Below are positions 49,319 to 57,600 of a stretch of DNA of 57,600 bases, piece by piece. A model generated the notes under the pieces. The model did not search any database, was not told where the DNA came from, and saw nothing but the letters and a program-made list of their open reading frames with translations. The stretch lies in the IMG/VR virus record IMGVR_UViG_3300044490_000059, positions 1 to 57,600 of that record, one strand, 5' to 3'. Source of the DNA: a virus. A program made the translations under genes and the position numbers. The first letter of the stretch is position 1, and the number at the start of each line of letters is the position of its first letter.

Positions 49319-49561
49319 ATGGCTAAGCGCAAGCGGAAGTCGGATTCCACTACCCGTGTGGTGCTTATCGAAATTGGTCTGCCCATGACCATGGAGAAAC
49401 TCCTGGAGGTAGTGGAGACTTTCAGGAGCTGGGTCTTCCAGGAACTTCTGGCTTTGCAGGAGGACTGTGATTGTGAGCATTGCCCCAATCCCTGCACTCC
49501 AGAGAAGCGGGCTACCCAGTTTCGTCACCGGGTTTACCGGGAGGAGGAACAACAGAACTAG
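49319..49561 (+). CDS. Small Cys-containing protein
   Basis: 80 aa. Strong GAGGAGG ribosome site before ATG. Basic start (MAKRKRKSD), then a hydrophobic helix and CDCEHCPNPCTPEKRA. Four close Cys suggest a metal site. A CTCCAGAGAAG repeat is in its coding sequence near 49498. No family. Confidence 0.4.
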   Translation: MAKRKRKSDSTTRVVLIEIGLPMTMEKLLEVVETFRSWVFQELLALQEDCDCEHCPNPCTPEKRATQFRHRVYREEEQQN

Positions 49562-49635
49562 GTCTTGCCGTGGAGGAGCTAGTCTTGGAAACTACTCCTA
49601 GTCAATGTTCGTTCGTGACCAGCAAGGAGACTGTT

Positions 49636-49935
49636 ATGCCGCGCAAGAAAAACCTACCTACCCTGGATCGTGGAACTTCCCTGGCCGTCCCGGAGGAGTT
49701 GACCCCTGAGGAAGTCTTCAAGGCTGCCTTGATCGGAGCCACCATTGCCGCCTTCCAACCGGGGAGCAGTCTGCATCAGAACTCCCGCAAGGACCGGCTG
49801 ATGGAGACCTATGTGGAGAATGTCCTCTCCTTCTCGCACTTGCTCTCCCAACGGGCTGCGCAGTTGTTGAAGCAACCGCTGGCTCCCCACCGGTTGCCGG
49901 AAGAGGAGGAGGAAGATCTTCCTGAGTCAGCGTGA
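49636..49935 (+). CDS. Small acidic hypothetical protein
   Basis: 99 aa from ATG 49636. Helical with LTPEEVFKAALIGATIAAFQPG, a second helix (METYVENVLSFSHLLSQRAAQLL) and a Glu-rich tail. No catalytic motif. The upstream gap has the ribosome-site-like AAGGAGA. It precedes the glycosyltransferase gene. Function not known. Confidence 0.35.
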   Translation: MPRKKNLPTLDRGTSLAVPEELTPEEVFKAALIGATIAAFQPGSSLHQNSRKDRLMETYVENVLSFSHLLSQRAAQLLKQPLAPHRLPEEEEEDLPESA

Positions 49936-49965
49936 CCCTTCCGTTTCGTTCCCTGGAGTGAACCC

Positions 49966-50850
49966 ATGAAACGCTTGTTGCTGTCCCTACCCTGTTACGG
50001 AGGAGGCTTGCGGCATGAGGTGGCAGCCGCCTTCTTCACGAATAGCCTGAACGGCTACACCTCAACCCTGGACCCGGAGGGAGTCCAGGTGGATCGCCGG
50101 ATCTTCGAGTGTTCCCTCCTGGCCCGAGGTTTCAATCAGGCTTGGTGTACGGCGCTATCTGCCGAGTACGACTACTTCGTGATGCTTCATGCGGACATCG
50201 TGCCTCAGCCCGGTTGGCTGGAGAAGCTGATCGAGCTGATCGAAACCACCTCGTACCGCATGATCTCGGCGGTAGTCCCGCTGAAGTCCCCGCTGGGGAT
50301 TACCTCCACGGGAGTGGGCTTCCTGGATAACTGGTACGGGATCCGTAAGCGGTTGACCATGCAGGAGGTCTTCCGGCTCCCGGAGACTTTCGACATCACC
50401 CACCTGTATGCAGCCGGGATTTTACCGCCTGCCGAAAACCCTGCCGTGGAGGATGTGCTGCTGGTCAATACCGGCTGTTTCATTGCCAATCTGACTGCCT
50501 CTTACGCCTTCCATACCCTGGATGGAGACGGGGCTCTGATCCATCACTTCCGCATTGAGGATCGGGTGCTGGTACGTTCCGCCCAGGAAGTCTGGAAGGA
50601 AACCCGTCTGCGGGGGGTTCCCATGGAGACTATTGCCAACTCTCAGGACTCGCGGCAGCAATACCTCGTGGAGACGATCCCTGAAGACTGGGGATTTTCC
50701 CGCACTATGGCAGCCTATAACATCCCCTATGCTGCCACTCGAGCTGTCCGTGTGAATCACTTGGGTACCACTTCTTTCCACAACTTCGCTCCTTGGGGAG
50801 TGGAGCGGGAGTTTGACCCCGTGCCCAATCAACTGGTGGTGGCTAAATAA
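49966..50850 (+). CDS. GT-A-type glycosyltransferase
   Basis: 294 aa. N-terminal LLLSLPCYGGGL and CTALSAEYDYFVMLHADIVPQPGWLEKLI give the strand-helix order of GT-A enzymes, with HAD (D in DxD-like position) for metal and nucleotide sugar. Later part has TGCFIANLTASYAF and helices. Third sugar-modifying enzyme of the window. Codes for GFSRTMAAYN from a GGATTTTCCCGCACTAT copy (50692-50708). The stop is followed by AATAATTCCCGCACTAA (50846-50862). Confidence 0.5.
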   Translation: MKRLLLSLPCYGGGLRHEVAAAFFTNSLNGYTSTLDPEGVQVDRRIFECSLLARGFNQAWCTALSAEYDYFVMLHADIVPQPGWLEKLIELIETTSYRMISAVVPLKSPLGITSTGVGFLDNWYGIRKRLTMQEVFRLPETFDITHLYAAGILPPAENPAVEDVLLVNTGCFIANLTASYAFHTLDGDGALIHHFRIEDRVLVRSAQEVWKETRLRGVPMETIANSQDSRQQYLVETIPEDWGFSRTMAAYNIPYAATRAVRVNHLGTTSFHNFAPWGVEREFDPVPNQLVVAK

Positions 50851-50872
50851 TTCCCGCACTAAAGAGGGTGCT

Positions 50873-52450
50873 ATGCCGTCCCTGCCCACCCTGAAATGGA
50901 CGGGCTTCATACCGCACCAGCCCACCGTCAAACAGCTGGCCTTCCTGCTCCTGCCGCATGGGGAGGCGCTGTTTGGCGGTGCTGCGGGTGGTGGTAAGAG
51001 TGATGCCCTCTTAATGGCTGCCCTGCAATACGTGGACATTCCCGGCTATGCGAGTATAATCTTCCGTAAGACGCTCTCAGACCTCAAACAACCCGGAGCC
51101 CTGATCGACCGCTCCCACCAATGGCTCTACTCCACAGACGCTAAATGGGTCGGTGGTGAGCACGCTTGGTATTTCCCCACCGTGGATGAAAACGGTCACG
51201 AATCCCACCCCTCCAAGCTGGTCTTTGGGTATGTGGGAGAACAACGGGGGGATGCCTCCAATGTCCTACGCTATCAGGGTATCGAGGTCCAATACGTCGC
51301 CTGGGACGAACTCACGCAACACGACGAGAGTGACTACCGCTACCTCTTCTCGCGCCGCCGTCGTCTCGCCTGCCCAGTGCATCGCGTTGATGCGCAGGGT
51401 AGTCCCGTCTACGTCCCGGACTGTCCTACTTGTGAAAGATACCGACGTTTACCCTTGCGGGTGCGGGCCGCCACTAATCCAGGAGGTCCAGGTGCCGTCT
51501 GGGTGAAGCGCCGCTTCCGCATCGGACCCCACCTAGACCCCCGAGAAGCTGATCGGCTCGGAGTCCAGGTCCGCTGGGTGGGCAAGCATCCCCGGCGTCC
51601 CTTCATCCCCTCCTTCCTGGAAGACAATCCCTTCCTGGACCAGACCGCCTACGATGACGGCCTGCGCCAACTGGATCCCGTCACCCGCGAACAGCTCCGA
51701 CGCGGCAACTGGGGCATCTCCCCTGACTCCCGTTTCAAGCGCGCCTGGGCCCGCTACTTCTCCCGCCGAGGGGATTACATCGTCCTGGGCCTGAATGGCT
51801 GTGGTCCCGAGCATCACCTGTCTACCCTCCAGAAAATCTTCTGCACCGTGGACCCGGCTGGTTCCGTCAAGGAATCTCCGGGGGCTCCGCAGATCTGGCG
51901 GCAGGCTGCCAGCTACACCGTGATCTCCGTTTGGGGATTGACCAACGACTTCAATCTCCTCTGGTTGGACATGATCCGCTTTCGGCGGGAAATTCCCGAC
52001 ATCGTAGACCAGCTCCGCGCCACGTATCGCAAGTGGCGTCCCGCCTACTTCACCATCGAAGCCAATGGTCTGGGCCGGGGAATCTACCAGTACGCCGTCC
52101 GTTCCGGCCTGCCCGTCCGCGCTGTCTCCAAAACCACGGACAAGCTCATCAATGCCACCGATGCCATGGTGCGCATGAAGGAGGGTAAGGTCTGGCTGCC
52201 GGAGGAGGCTTCCTGGCTGGAAACCTGCGAGGACGAGTTGTTCACCTGGACCGGCCATCCCCATGCCGAGTCGGACGACATCATCGACACTCTCTCCGAC
52301 GCGGCTCGAGAAGTTTCCTGGGAGGCAGCCGGTAACGAACAGGTTACCTCCCTGGACCTGGACTTGGCCCTGGCTCCCCAGGACATACCTACTGTCCTGC
52401 CCCACCATCTCACCGGTTTACGGCAGGGCTACGATCCCTACTCGTTCTGA
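50873..52450 (+). CDS. terL: Terminase large subunit
   Basis: 525 aa from ATG 50873. ATPase: Walker A GGAAGGGKS (residues 35-43), Walker B VQYVAWDE, coupling TNPGG. RNase H-type nuclease: Asp327 in CTVDPAGS and a second acidic cluster HAESDDIID near 462. Packages DNA. Full length for Terminase_6-type. Preceded by a U-rich element (50846-50862) and ribosome site GAGGGTG; it is at the head of a head-gene block. Confidence 0.75.
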   Translation: MPSLPTLKWTGFIPHQPTVKQLAFLLLPHGEALFGGAAGGGKSDALLMAALQYVDIPGYASIIFRKTLSDLKQPGALIDRSHQWLYSTDAKWVGGEHAWYFPTVDENGHESHPSKLVFGYVGEQRGDASNVLRYQGIEVQYVAWDELTQHDESDYRYLFSRRRRLACPVHRVDAQGSPVYVPDCPTCERYRRLPLRVRAATNPGGPGAVWVKRRFRIGPHLDPREADRLGVQVRWVGKHPRRPFIPSFLEDNPFLDQTAYDDGLRQLDPVTREQLRRGNWGISPDSRFKRAWARYFSRRGDYIVLGLNGCGPEHHLSTLQKIFCTVDPAGSVKESPGAPQIWRQAASYTVISVWGLTNDFNLLWLDMIRFRREIPDIVDQLRATYRKWRPAYFTIEANGLGRGIYQYAVRSGLPVRAVSKTTDKLINATDAMVRMKEGKVWLPEEASWLETCEDELFTWTGHPHAESDDIIDTLSDAAREVSWEAAGNEQVTSLDLDLALAPQDIPTVLPHHLTGLRQGYDPYSF

Positions 52451-52467
52451 GGGGTTCCGGTCCAAAG

Positions 52468-52496
52468 TTGACCCCCGCCTCGGAATGCGGTACTCT
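52468..52496 (+). promoter_or_regulatory. Possible sigma70-type promoter for capsid genes
   Basis: TTGACC (52468-52473), 17-base spacer, TACTCT (52491-52496). Weak -10. It is placed just after the large terminase stop and before the decoration gene. Confidence 0.4.
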
Positions 52497-52536
52497 ATGG
52501 GCTGATCCCCCTTCCTGCCCTGTGAGGAGCATTCTC

Positions 52537-52971
52537 ATGGCTGACTTGAGTATCACCGCTGCCAATGTGGTGAAGGGTTCCGACGCCAATTTCGAGACCG
52601 GCACTTCCGGTGATACCCTGACAGCGGGCATGTCCGTTTACAAGGACACTGCCGATAGCAACAAGTGGAAGAAAGCCAGCGCCGCCTCCACGGCAGCTCT
52701 CGCCGGTTCAGGAGGCATTGGCATCGCCCTGCACGCTGCCTCTTCCGGCCAACCCATCGTCGTGCAGACGGGCGGCACCATCACCATCGGAGCCACCATT
52801 GCCGTGGGTCAGGTGTACGTGGTTTCTCCTACCGCAGCCGGTGGGATCGCACCCTTCACCGACCTGAACACCAACAACTACGTGACCTACCTGGGCTACG
52901 GCTCCACGACTGCCATCCTCAAGATGCTGTCGATTGCCACCGGCCTCCAGGCTGGCACCGATTTGGCCTGA
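52537..52971 (+). CDS. Head decoration protein-like (small capsid protein)
   Basis: 144 aa from ATG 52537 (GAGGAG site). Repeated Ala/Thr/Gly beta strands (TAANVVKGSDANFETGTSG, then AAGGIAPFTDLN and YLGYGSTTAILKM) resemble small decoration proteins of DUF2190 type. Lies between terminase and protease, the common position for such a gene. U-rich element follows at 52980-52996. Confidence 0.5.
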   Translation: MADLSITAANVVKGSDANFETGTSGDTLTAGMSVYKDTADSNKWKKASAASTAALAGSGGIGIALHAASSGQPIVVQTGGTITIGATIAVGQVYVVSPTAAGGIAPFTDLNTNNYVTYLGYGSTTAILKMLSIATGLQAGTDLA

Positions 52972-53012
52972 TCCGCTGGAATTATTCCCGCACTAACGGC
53001 AGGTAAGCAGTC

Positions 53013-54533
53013 ATGGCGAAGTTCAAGAAGCGGATCGTGCTGGCGGGGATGTATGAGATTCCCCAGCCGGATGGCAGCTATCGGCGGGAGTTCATCGACC
53101 CGGAGCGCCTGGAACACTGGGCGGATACCGCCCGCACCATGCTCCAGCGCGGCTTCCGCATCCCGGCTCCCTGGAACCACGATGGAGCTGCTCTGCCCGT
53201 CCAGGTAGGTGTAGACGGTACACTCTCCAGTGCCCTGGACAACGGGGGCTGGTGGACCGGCTTTACTGTGGAGGAGGAGCTTGACGGCACGCCTGCCTTG
53301 TACGGCGTACTGGAAATTCCCGGAGAGATTGCCGATCCCCACTCCCTCGCCAGCAAGATCGGGCAGACCATCAAGGACACCAGCGTCTATGTGCGGCCCG
53401 AATTTCGGGATTCCAGCGGGCAAGCCTGGACGGATGCCCTGATGCACGTTGCCCTGGTGACGCATCCCATCGAGCACAATCAGCCCAACTTCACCCCTCT
53501 GGACACCGCCACCGGCCAGCGTTCCGCCACGGATCCCGGACTGCTCCCCGCAGGTTCCCTGGCTCTGTGCATGAACTACTGCCGCTACCCGGTGCGGATG
53601 GCCCTCCCGGCAGCCACAGGTTCCGTTTCCTCCAGAAAAACCGGAGGTGCCGGAGGTCCGGGAATGCCGGGTACCCCTGGCAAGGGAAAATCCCCGGCTG
53701 CCAGCTCTGCCGACAAGTCCCTCCAAAGCAGCTTGGGACAGGAAGGCGGGGACGCCCAGATCAACAGCTTCCAGGAATTGTTGCTTCGATTACGAGAAGT
53801 TGCTAAGATTGCACTTCCAGAGGACACCTCACCGGAGAACTTGATTGAGCGACTGCGTGTGGCGCTCTTGCAGAAAGCAGCTTCCGAGGAGGAAGAGGAT
53901 CAAGGTTCGATAACTACTCCACCGGAGGGGGCGACGGAACAACCGGCCCCGGTACTCATGAGCTTCAACCCCAAGCAAATCGCCAGTATCCTCGCCTCGA
54001 AGGTTGTCAACCCGGACACCGGACAGCCCTTCACGGAGGCTGAACTCAAAGCTGTGGGCAGCACTCCCGCTCCCGCCCCCGTCACGCCTCCCGCAGACGA
54101 AGTGGTGATGTCACATCCCCGCTATCAGGAGCTGGAGAAGTCGGCGGGGTTCCTGGCGGCACGTTTGAACGAACAGGCGCTGGCGGGGCTCCGCACGCGC
54201 ATCAAGGGGCTCATCTCTGGTCCCAAGGCCAAGATCACGCAGGAGTACGCCCAGAAGCACCTGGAGCCGCATCTGGCGGGCTTCAAGATGTCCTTCAATG
54301 CGGATGGTACGGTGCGCCCGCATCAGGTGGAGGTCATTCTGGATGCTCTGGAGGCCGTACCCACGGTGCTCGGTCCCTCGCGTTTGCTGCCGGGCACGGC
54401 CATGAGTCTGCCCGCTGCTCCGCAGGGAGTGGGGGCGGCTGTGGAACCCCTGCCTCCGGGATTTGAGGGTTCCCAGGTTTCCGAACAACAGGCGGCGGAA
54501 ATCGCCAATGAGTTTCTGAAAAACACGGTTTGA
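53013..54533 (+). CDS. Prohead protease fused to scaffold-like region
   Basis: 506 aa. Residues 1-165 look like a Mu gpI-type or S49-like prohead protease: AGMYEIPQPDGSYRREFID, PWNHDGAALPVQ, then YVRPEFRDSSGQAWTDALMHVALVTHP. After 190, a Gly/Pro linker containing a dispersed repeat (53626-53656) leads into a helical, Glu/Lys/Ala-rich region (250-500) like an internal scaffold. The fusion of protease and scaffold is common. Catalytic residues cannot be assigned by eye. Confidence 0.6.
   Translation: MAKFKKRIVLAGMYEIPQPDGSYRREFIDPERLEHWADTARTMLQRGFRIPAPWNHDGAALPVQVGVDGTLSSALDNGGWWTGFTVEEELDGTPALYGVLEIPGEIADPHSLASKIGQTIKDTSVYVRPEFRDSSGQAWTDALMHVALVTHPIEHNQPNFTPLDTATGQRSATDPGLLPAGSLALCMNYCRYPVRMALPAATGSVSSRKTGGAGGPGMPGTPGKGKSPAASSADKSLQSSLGQEGGDAQINSFQELLLRLREVAKIALPEDTSPENLIERLRVALLQKAASEEEEDQGSITTPPEGATEQPAPVLMSFNPKQIASILASKVVNPDTGQPFTEAELKAVGSTPAPAPVTPPADEVVMSHPRYQELEKSAGFLAARLNEQALAGLRTRIKGLISGPKAKITQEYAQKHLEPHLAGFKMSFNADGTVRPHQVEVILDALEAVPTVLGPSRLLPGTAMSLPAAPQGVGAAVEPLPPGFEGSQVSEQQAAEIANEFLKNTV
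53626..53656 (+). repeat. Dispersed hairpin repeat, copy in protease/scaffold gene
   Basis: TTTCCTCCAGAAAAACCGGA then GGTGCCGGAGG. Reads SSRKTGGAGG. The Gly/Pro-rich linker around it may have been built by insertion of the repeat. Confidence 0.45.
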
Positions 54534-54599
54534 GGAGCTACCGGTGCTCCCGGTTTCAGCGCACAAGTAGACCACTCCAGGAACGATTAGGAGCCAGCC

Positions 54600-55424
54600 A
54601 TGAGTTTCGAGTTCACCGGGGCGTTTGCCGTCCCTTCGATCCAGACGTACCTGGAGACCTACGAGAATCAGTTCTGGTTTGATCGGTACGAGAACCAGAT
54701 CTGGACGGGAGTGATTATCGACGGCGCTTCGGTCGATACCGGCAACACCAACTATACGGACATTCTCCGTCCGGGCCTCCTGTTGGGCCGGGTTACCTCT
54801 ACCGAGAAGTTGAAGCAGTGGAGCCCCACGGCGACCGATGGGACACAGGAGGTTTTCGGCATCCTGGGCCTGGGCTCCAAGATGCACCGGCTGGGCACCG
54901 ACACTGACCGTTGGCTGGGTCAGGTGATGGTGGCGGGCTATGTGAAGGCCGACCGGCTGTTGATTCCGGGAAATTCCTCGCTGGGAATCGCCAGCGATGC
55001 CAACGAGTGGCTGATCCGGTCCCAGATGTTCCGGCGCTTCGTCTTCTCCGACATGCTGTTCGGTCTGGGTCATGCCTTCGGTGGCTGGCGGAAGATTACT
55101 GCCAAGACCGCTGACTACACGGTGGTGGATGCGGACAACAACACCTTCTTCACCACCGAAGGTGCCACGGGGGCGGTCATCTTCACACTGCCCACAACCC
55201 CCAAGCTGGGGTTGCGGTACATGTTCTACAACTCCGAAGACCAGGACATGACCGTGGCGGCAGCTGCCAACACTGCCATCACCTATAACGATGTGACTGC
55301 CACCAGCGTCAAGGTGGGCACTGCCAATCAGAAGGCGGGCAGTGGTTTTGAGGCGATTGGTGACGGGACCAAGTGGATCATCGTGTGTCACTGTGCGCCC
55401 GCCGCGACTGTGACTGTGACCTGA
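54600..55424 (+). CDS. Head decoration protein with fibre-like C-terminal domain
   Basis: 274 aa. First 120 residues look like a lambda D-type head decoration protein (TDILRPGLLLGRVTSTEKL, then VMVAGYVKADRLL). Residues 175-274 form a separate beta-rich, Thr/Ala-rich domain (YTVVDADNNTFFTTEGATGAVIF, then GSGFEAIGDGTKWIIV) like those on fibre tips. Sits between protease and major capsid genes, as expected. The C-terminal domain could bind host or stabilise the shell. Confidence 0.55.
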   Translation: MSFEFTGAFAVPSIQTYLETYENQFWFDRYENQIWTGVIIDGASVDTGNTNYTDILRPGLLLGRVTSTEKLKQWSPTATDGTQEVFGILGLGSKMHRLGTDTDRWLGQVMVAGYVKADRLLIPGNSSLGIASDANEWLIRSQMFRRFVFSDMLFGLGHAFGGWRKITAKTADYTVVDADNNTFFTTEGATGAVIFTLPTTPKLGLRYMFYNSEDQDMTVAAAANTAITYNDVTATSVKVGTANQKAGSGFEAIGDGTKWIIVCHCAPAATVTVT

Positions 55425-55494
55425 TTCAAACTCCGAGGGTTGTCCCGAATCGTAAGCCGGGAACTCCTTAGACCTGATGTAGAAGGATCAAGAA

Positions 55495-56688
55495 ATGGCA
55501 GGCGAGATCACGATTCAACAACTCTTCCAGACCCCCACGATCACGAAGGTCATTTCGCAGATCGGGTCTCCCCTTTCCTTGCTCCAACGCTTCTATGGCG
55601 TGGGTCCCGGCAAAGGGGTGACACAGAGCATGTCCGGTCGCTATGTCGGCTGGGACCTGTTCAATGCCACGCGCAGTGTCGCCAAGGGCCGTCCTCCGGC
55701 TACCGGCCCGGCGACCGTCAGCCGCAAGCCCATTGGGCACAATATGGCCCAGGTCTATCGGATGCACGAGAAGACGCTCATCAATCAGGAGGAGGTCTTC
55801 CGTACCCGTCCGTTGGGAGCTGCCATCGGCACCGTGGACTTGCGCGGTCAGCAGTATGTGCGTCGGCAACTGGAGTTCCTGACCCAGCGCTTTACCAACG
55901 CCCGGGAGTTCATGGTCTCCCGCATGTTCCGGGGCGGCTGGAGTGTGAGCATCGAGGGTGAGGATTGGGTGCCGGGCGAGATGTCTCAATCTGGCTATGC
56001 CTTCAACGTGGACATGCAACTGCCGTCCACGCACAAGACCCAGCTGACTGCTGGCACCAGTGCCAACATCATCGAGGATTCCTGGGATGATCCCAGCGCC
56101 GATGTGATCGGCCAGCTGTTGACCCTGGACATGGCTGCCGAGCGGGAGAACGGTCGTCCCATCCGGCACATCTGGATCAACGGCAACACGTTCAAGTACC
56201 TGTTGGACAACACCGGCTTACAGTCCACGGGCGGCACGGCCTTCCGCATCTTCGAGTCCTTGCGAGCCCGTACAGCCACTGCCGAACTGAATGGGGAACG
56301 CTTCCCGGACACGGGCTTCGATGTGGTGTTCCGGGCGCTGCCGTTGCACACCTTCCACATTTACAACGGCGGCTTGACCCTGCCTGCTGCCGGGACTTCG
56401 GAGGTGGGTGAGGACCTGACCACGCAGCTCTCTGCCACCTACTTCAGCTTGTTCCTCCCGGACAACTACGCCATCCTGACCCCCGATCCCGGAAACTGGA
56501 TGGGCTGGATCGAGGGCAGCGAGATCGTGGCGGAAAACCTGCTGGACGAAGGCCGGGAAGCCTTTGGGTTCACCAGCTGGACAACCCGGGTGATTGACCC
56601 CCCGGGTTGGGAGCTGAAGGCCCTGGACAACGGGTTGCCGGTGCTGTACGAACCCCGCGCGATCTACTATGGCACCGTGATCTTCTGA
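55495..56688 (+). CDS. Major capsid protein (phage E-type)
   Basis: 397 aa. Typical features of the gpE-type capsid family: N-terminal ITIQQLFQTPTITKVISQI, MHEKTLINQEEVF, QLEFLTQRFTNAREFMVSRM (E-loop region) and HIWINGNTFKYLL. Length fits HK97-fold subunits. Preceded by decoration genes and followed by U-rich element plus terminator (56690-56751), so it is the last gene of the head block. Confidence 0.7.
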   Translation: MAGEITIQQLFQTPTITKVISQIGSPLSLLQRFYGVGPGKGVTQSMSGRYVGWDLFNATRSVAKGRPPATGPATVSRKPIGHNMAQVYRMHEKTLINQEEVFRTRPLGAAIGTVDLRGQQYVRRQLEFLTQRFTNAREFMVSRMFRGGWSVSIEGEDWVPGEMSQSGYAFNVDMQLPSTHKTQLTAGTSANIIEDSWDDPSADVIGQLLTLDMAAERENGRPIRHIWINGNTFKYLLDNTGLQSTGGTAFRIFESLRARTATAELNGERFPDTGFDVVFRALPLHTFHIYNGGLTLPAAGTSEVGEDLTTQLSATYFSLFLPDNYAILTPDPGNWMGWIEGSEIVAENLLDEGREAFGFTSWTTRVIDPPGWELKALDNGLPVLYEPRAIYYGTVIF

Positions 56689-56723
56689 GAATTATTCCCA
56701 CACTATCTGTGGGGGAGACTAAG

Positions 56724-56751
56724 ACCCGGGGAGTCTTCCCCGGGTTTTTTT
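56724..56751 (+). terminator. Rho-independent terminator
   Basis: ACCCGGGGA (56724-56732), loop GTCT, TCCCCGGGT (56737-56745), then T-run to 56751. Placed directly after the AATTATTCCCACACTAT motif (56690-56706) and the capsid stop. Confidence 0.75.
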
Positions 56752-56779
56752 ATGGAATTTTGCCCCTAGTGAGGATCTC

Positions 56780-57370
56780 ATGAACCCTAGACGAGCCGAC
56801 GCCTCTCGACACGACGCCGACCCGCCCCAAATGGAGAACGTAGCTGTGTTCAAGGGCACGGTGGATTGGGTGCTGCAAAAGGTTGACAAGCACGGAGTCG
56901 CTGTTGTGGGCTTGGTGGTCATTACGTCGATCTTGTGGTTCGGCTTCGTTGTGCCGCAGAACGCGGATCGCACGGCGGTGCGCACCGAACGTGAAACGCT
57001 GATGAAGTCGATGGTCACCACCAACGAGAACTTGAACAAGAATAATGATCGGATAGCTGAAGTCTTGGCCGAACTCAAATCGGCCTTTGATCGCTACAGT
57101 CAAGACACGCGGGATTCCGTGGAGGCTGGCTTTGAGGTAGTGCAGAGTAACGCCAACATCCTGGTGGGGGTGCAGCGTACTCATGAGCTTCAGACGCAGC
57201 AGTTAAATGAACTGAAAGATCTCAGCAAGACTACTAATACACTGATGGAGAACGCTTCGGTCATGATGGCCCCAGCCGGTCCTGATCGCAAGGAGATGAT
57301 CGCCCTCCTCAAAGAACTGACTGAGGAGAGTAAGCGTAAGTCTAGGAGTGGGTCGTCAGCCAATCCGTGA
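56780..57370 (+). CDS. Single-pass membrane protein with coiled coil
   Basis: 196 aa. One transmembrane helix (GVAVVGLVVITSILWFGFVV, about residues 39-58) after a basic N-terminus, then a long coiled coil (TNENLNKNNDRIAEVLAELK, TQQLNELKDLSKTTNTLMEN) ending in a Lys/Arg/Ser tail. Could be a spanin or adaptor, or a lysis or entry factor. Codon use is more even than in the capsid genes, as at the left end of the window. GAGGATCT ribosome site. Confidence 0.5.
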   Translation: MNPRRADASRHDADPPQMENVAVFKGTVDWVLQKVDKHGVAVVGLVVITSILWFGFVVPQNADRTAVRTERETLMKSMVTTNENLNKNNDRIAEVLAELKSAFDRYSQDTRDSVEAGFEVVQSNANILVGVQRTHELQTQQLNELKDLSKTTNTLMENASVMMAPAGPDRKEMIALLKELTEESKRKSRSGSSANP

Positions 57371-57379
57371 GGCAGCAGC

Positions 57380-57600
57380 ATGAACTCTGGAGCACCATAC
57401 GCAGCCATCGTGGGCGCACCGTTCCTGGGGACCACCCACGGCGGTTACGTCCACCGTAACGCCACCTCCGGCTTGCAAGAGGTCAAGAAGTCAAACCTCG
57501 TGGCCACGACCGATCCGACGGTGGGCGATGATGTCGATGATGGCTACGCGGTGGGCTCGCAATGGGTCAACGCGAGTTCGGGCTCAGTCTTCACCTGCAC
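57380..57600 (+). CDS. N-terminal part of a tail-fibre protein (partial)
   Basis: Starts ATG 57380 and runs off the window (73 residues seen). Contains TDPTVGDDVDDGYAVGSQWVN and a final SGSVFTC, a small module widely found at the start of phage fibre proteins. May be the same gene that ends at 134 if the genome is circular; the reading frames at the two edges do not match when joined directly, so some bases are missing or the contig is longer. Confidence 0.5.
   Translation, partial: MNSGAPYAAIVGAPFLGTTHGGYVHRNATSGLQEVKKSNLVATTDPTVGDDVDDGYAVGSQWVNASSGSVFTC

Noticed and set aside
1-57600. Integrase, repressor, CRISPR array or transposon
   Set aside because: None found by reading; the genome looks like that of a phage with no visible lysogeny genes, though an unrecognised regulator cannot be excluded.

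Overview
The window reads as most of the genome of a tailed double-stranded DNA phage (Caudoviricetes, probably siphovirus-like: tail-tube, tape-measure and tail-chaperone genes but no sheath gene that I can recognise). Every credible gene is on the + strand. There is no recognisable integrase, lysogeny repressor, tRNA or CRISPR array. The likely host is a planctomycete: the protein at 46435-49116 starts with the short LE-x-LE-x-R-type N-terminal motif of planctomycete exported proteins, and several small Cys-rich proteins look like planctomycete/planctophage families. Host assignment is inference.

Layout. 1-15028: end of a probable tail-fibre gene, small virion proteins, head-tail connector genes, tail tube, Gly-rich tape measure, a frameshifted tail-chaperone pair (slippery site 8920-8926), a portal with a long C-terminal extension, and large tail proteins. 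15031-17122: a small conserved protein and a glycosyltransferase-FkbM methyltransferase fusion. 17291-26549: replication and recombination (putative resolvase, family-4-like uracil-DNA glycosylase, RecB-like exonuclease, RecA-like ATPase, acidic SSB-like protein, family-A DNA polymerase, primase-helicase). 26639-28718: lysis-like genes (holin-like protein fused to a periplasmic domain, papain-fold peptidase, small hydrophobic protein). 28782-32147: YegP-like protein, ParB-DUF4417 fusion, three very basic small proteins, one virion-type protein. 32560-37387: DUF932 protein, small accessory genes, terminase small subunit. 38133-40556: an amidoligase / class II amidotransferase cassette with its own control region and terminator. 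41158-43606: sulfotransferase-like P-loop protein, DUF4326 and unknowns. 43787-49935: FkbM methyltransferase, five coupled small coiled-coil genes, the exported duplicated GATase-1-like protein, small genes. 49966-57600: glycosyltransferase, large terminase, decoration protein, prohead protease, second decoration protein, major capsid protein, membrane protein, start of a tail-fibre gene.

The head genes run off the right end into a tail-fibre start, and the left end opens with a tail-fibre-like C-terminus followed by connector genes. The simplest reading is a circular or circularly permuted genome cut inside a tail-fibre gene, with a little sequence missing between the two ends.

Control looks modular. 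About ten sigma70-type promoters and six hairpin-plus-T-run terminators separate the gene blocks. Three dispersed short motifs run through the genome: a U-rich element placed between stop codon and ribosome binding site, a GGGAAWTTCCC palindrome, and a CCTCC-AGAGAA-GGAGG hairpin element that also sits inside genes in different reading frames. Together with the amidoligase cassette and the planctomycete-type exported protein, these are the most unusual features of the window.
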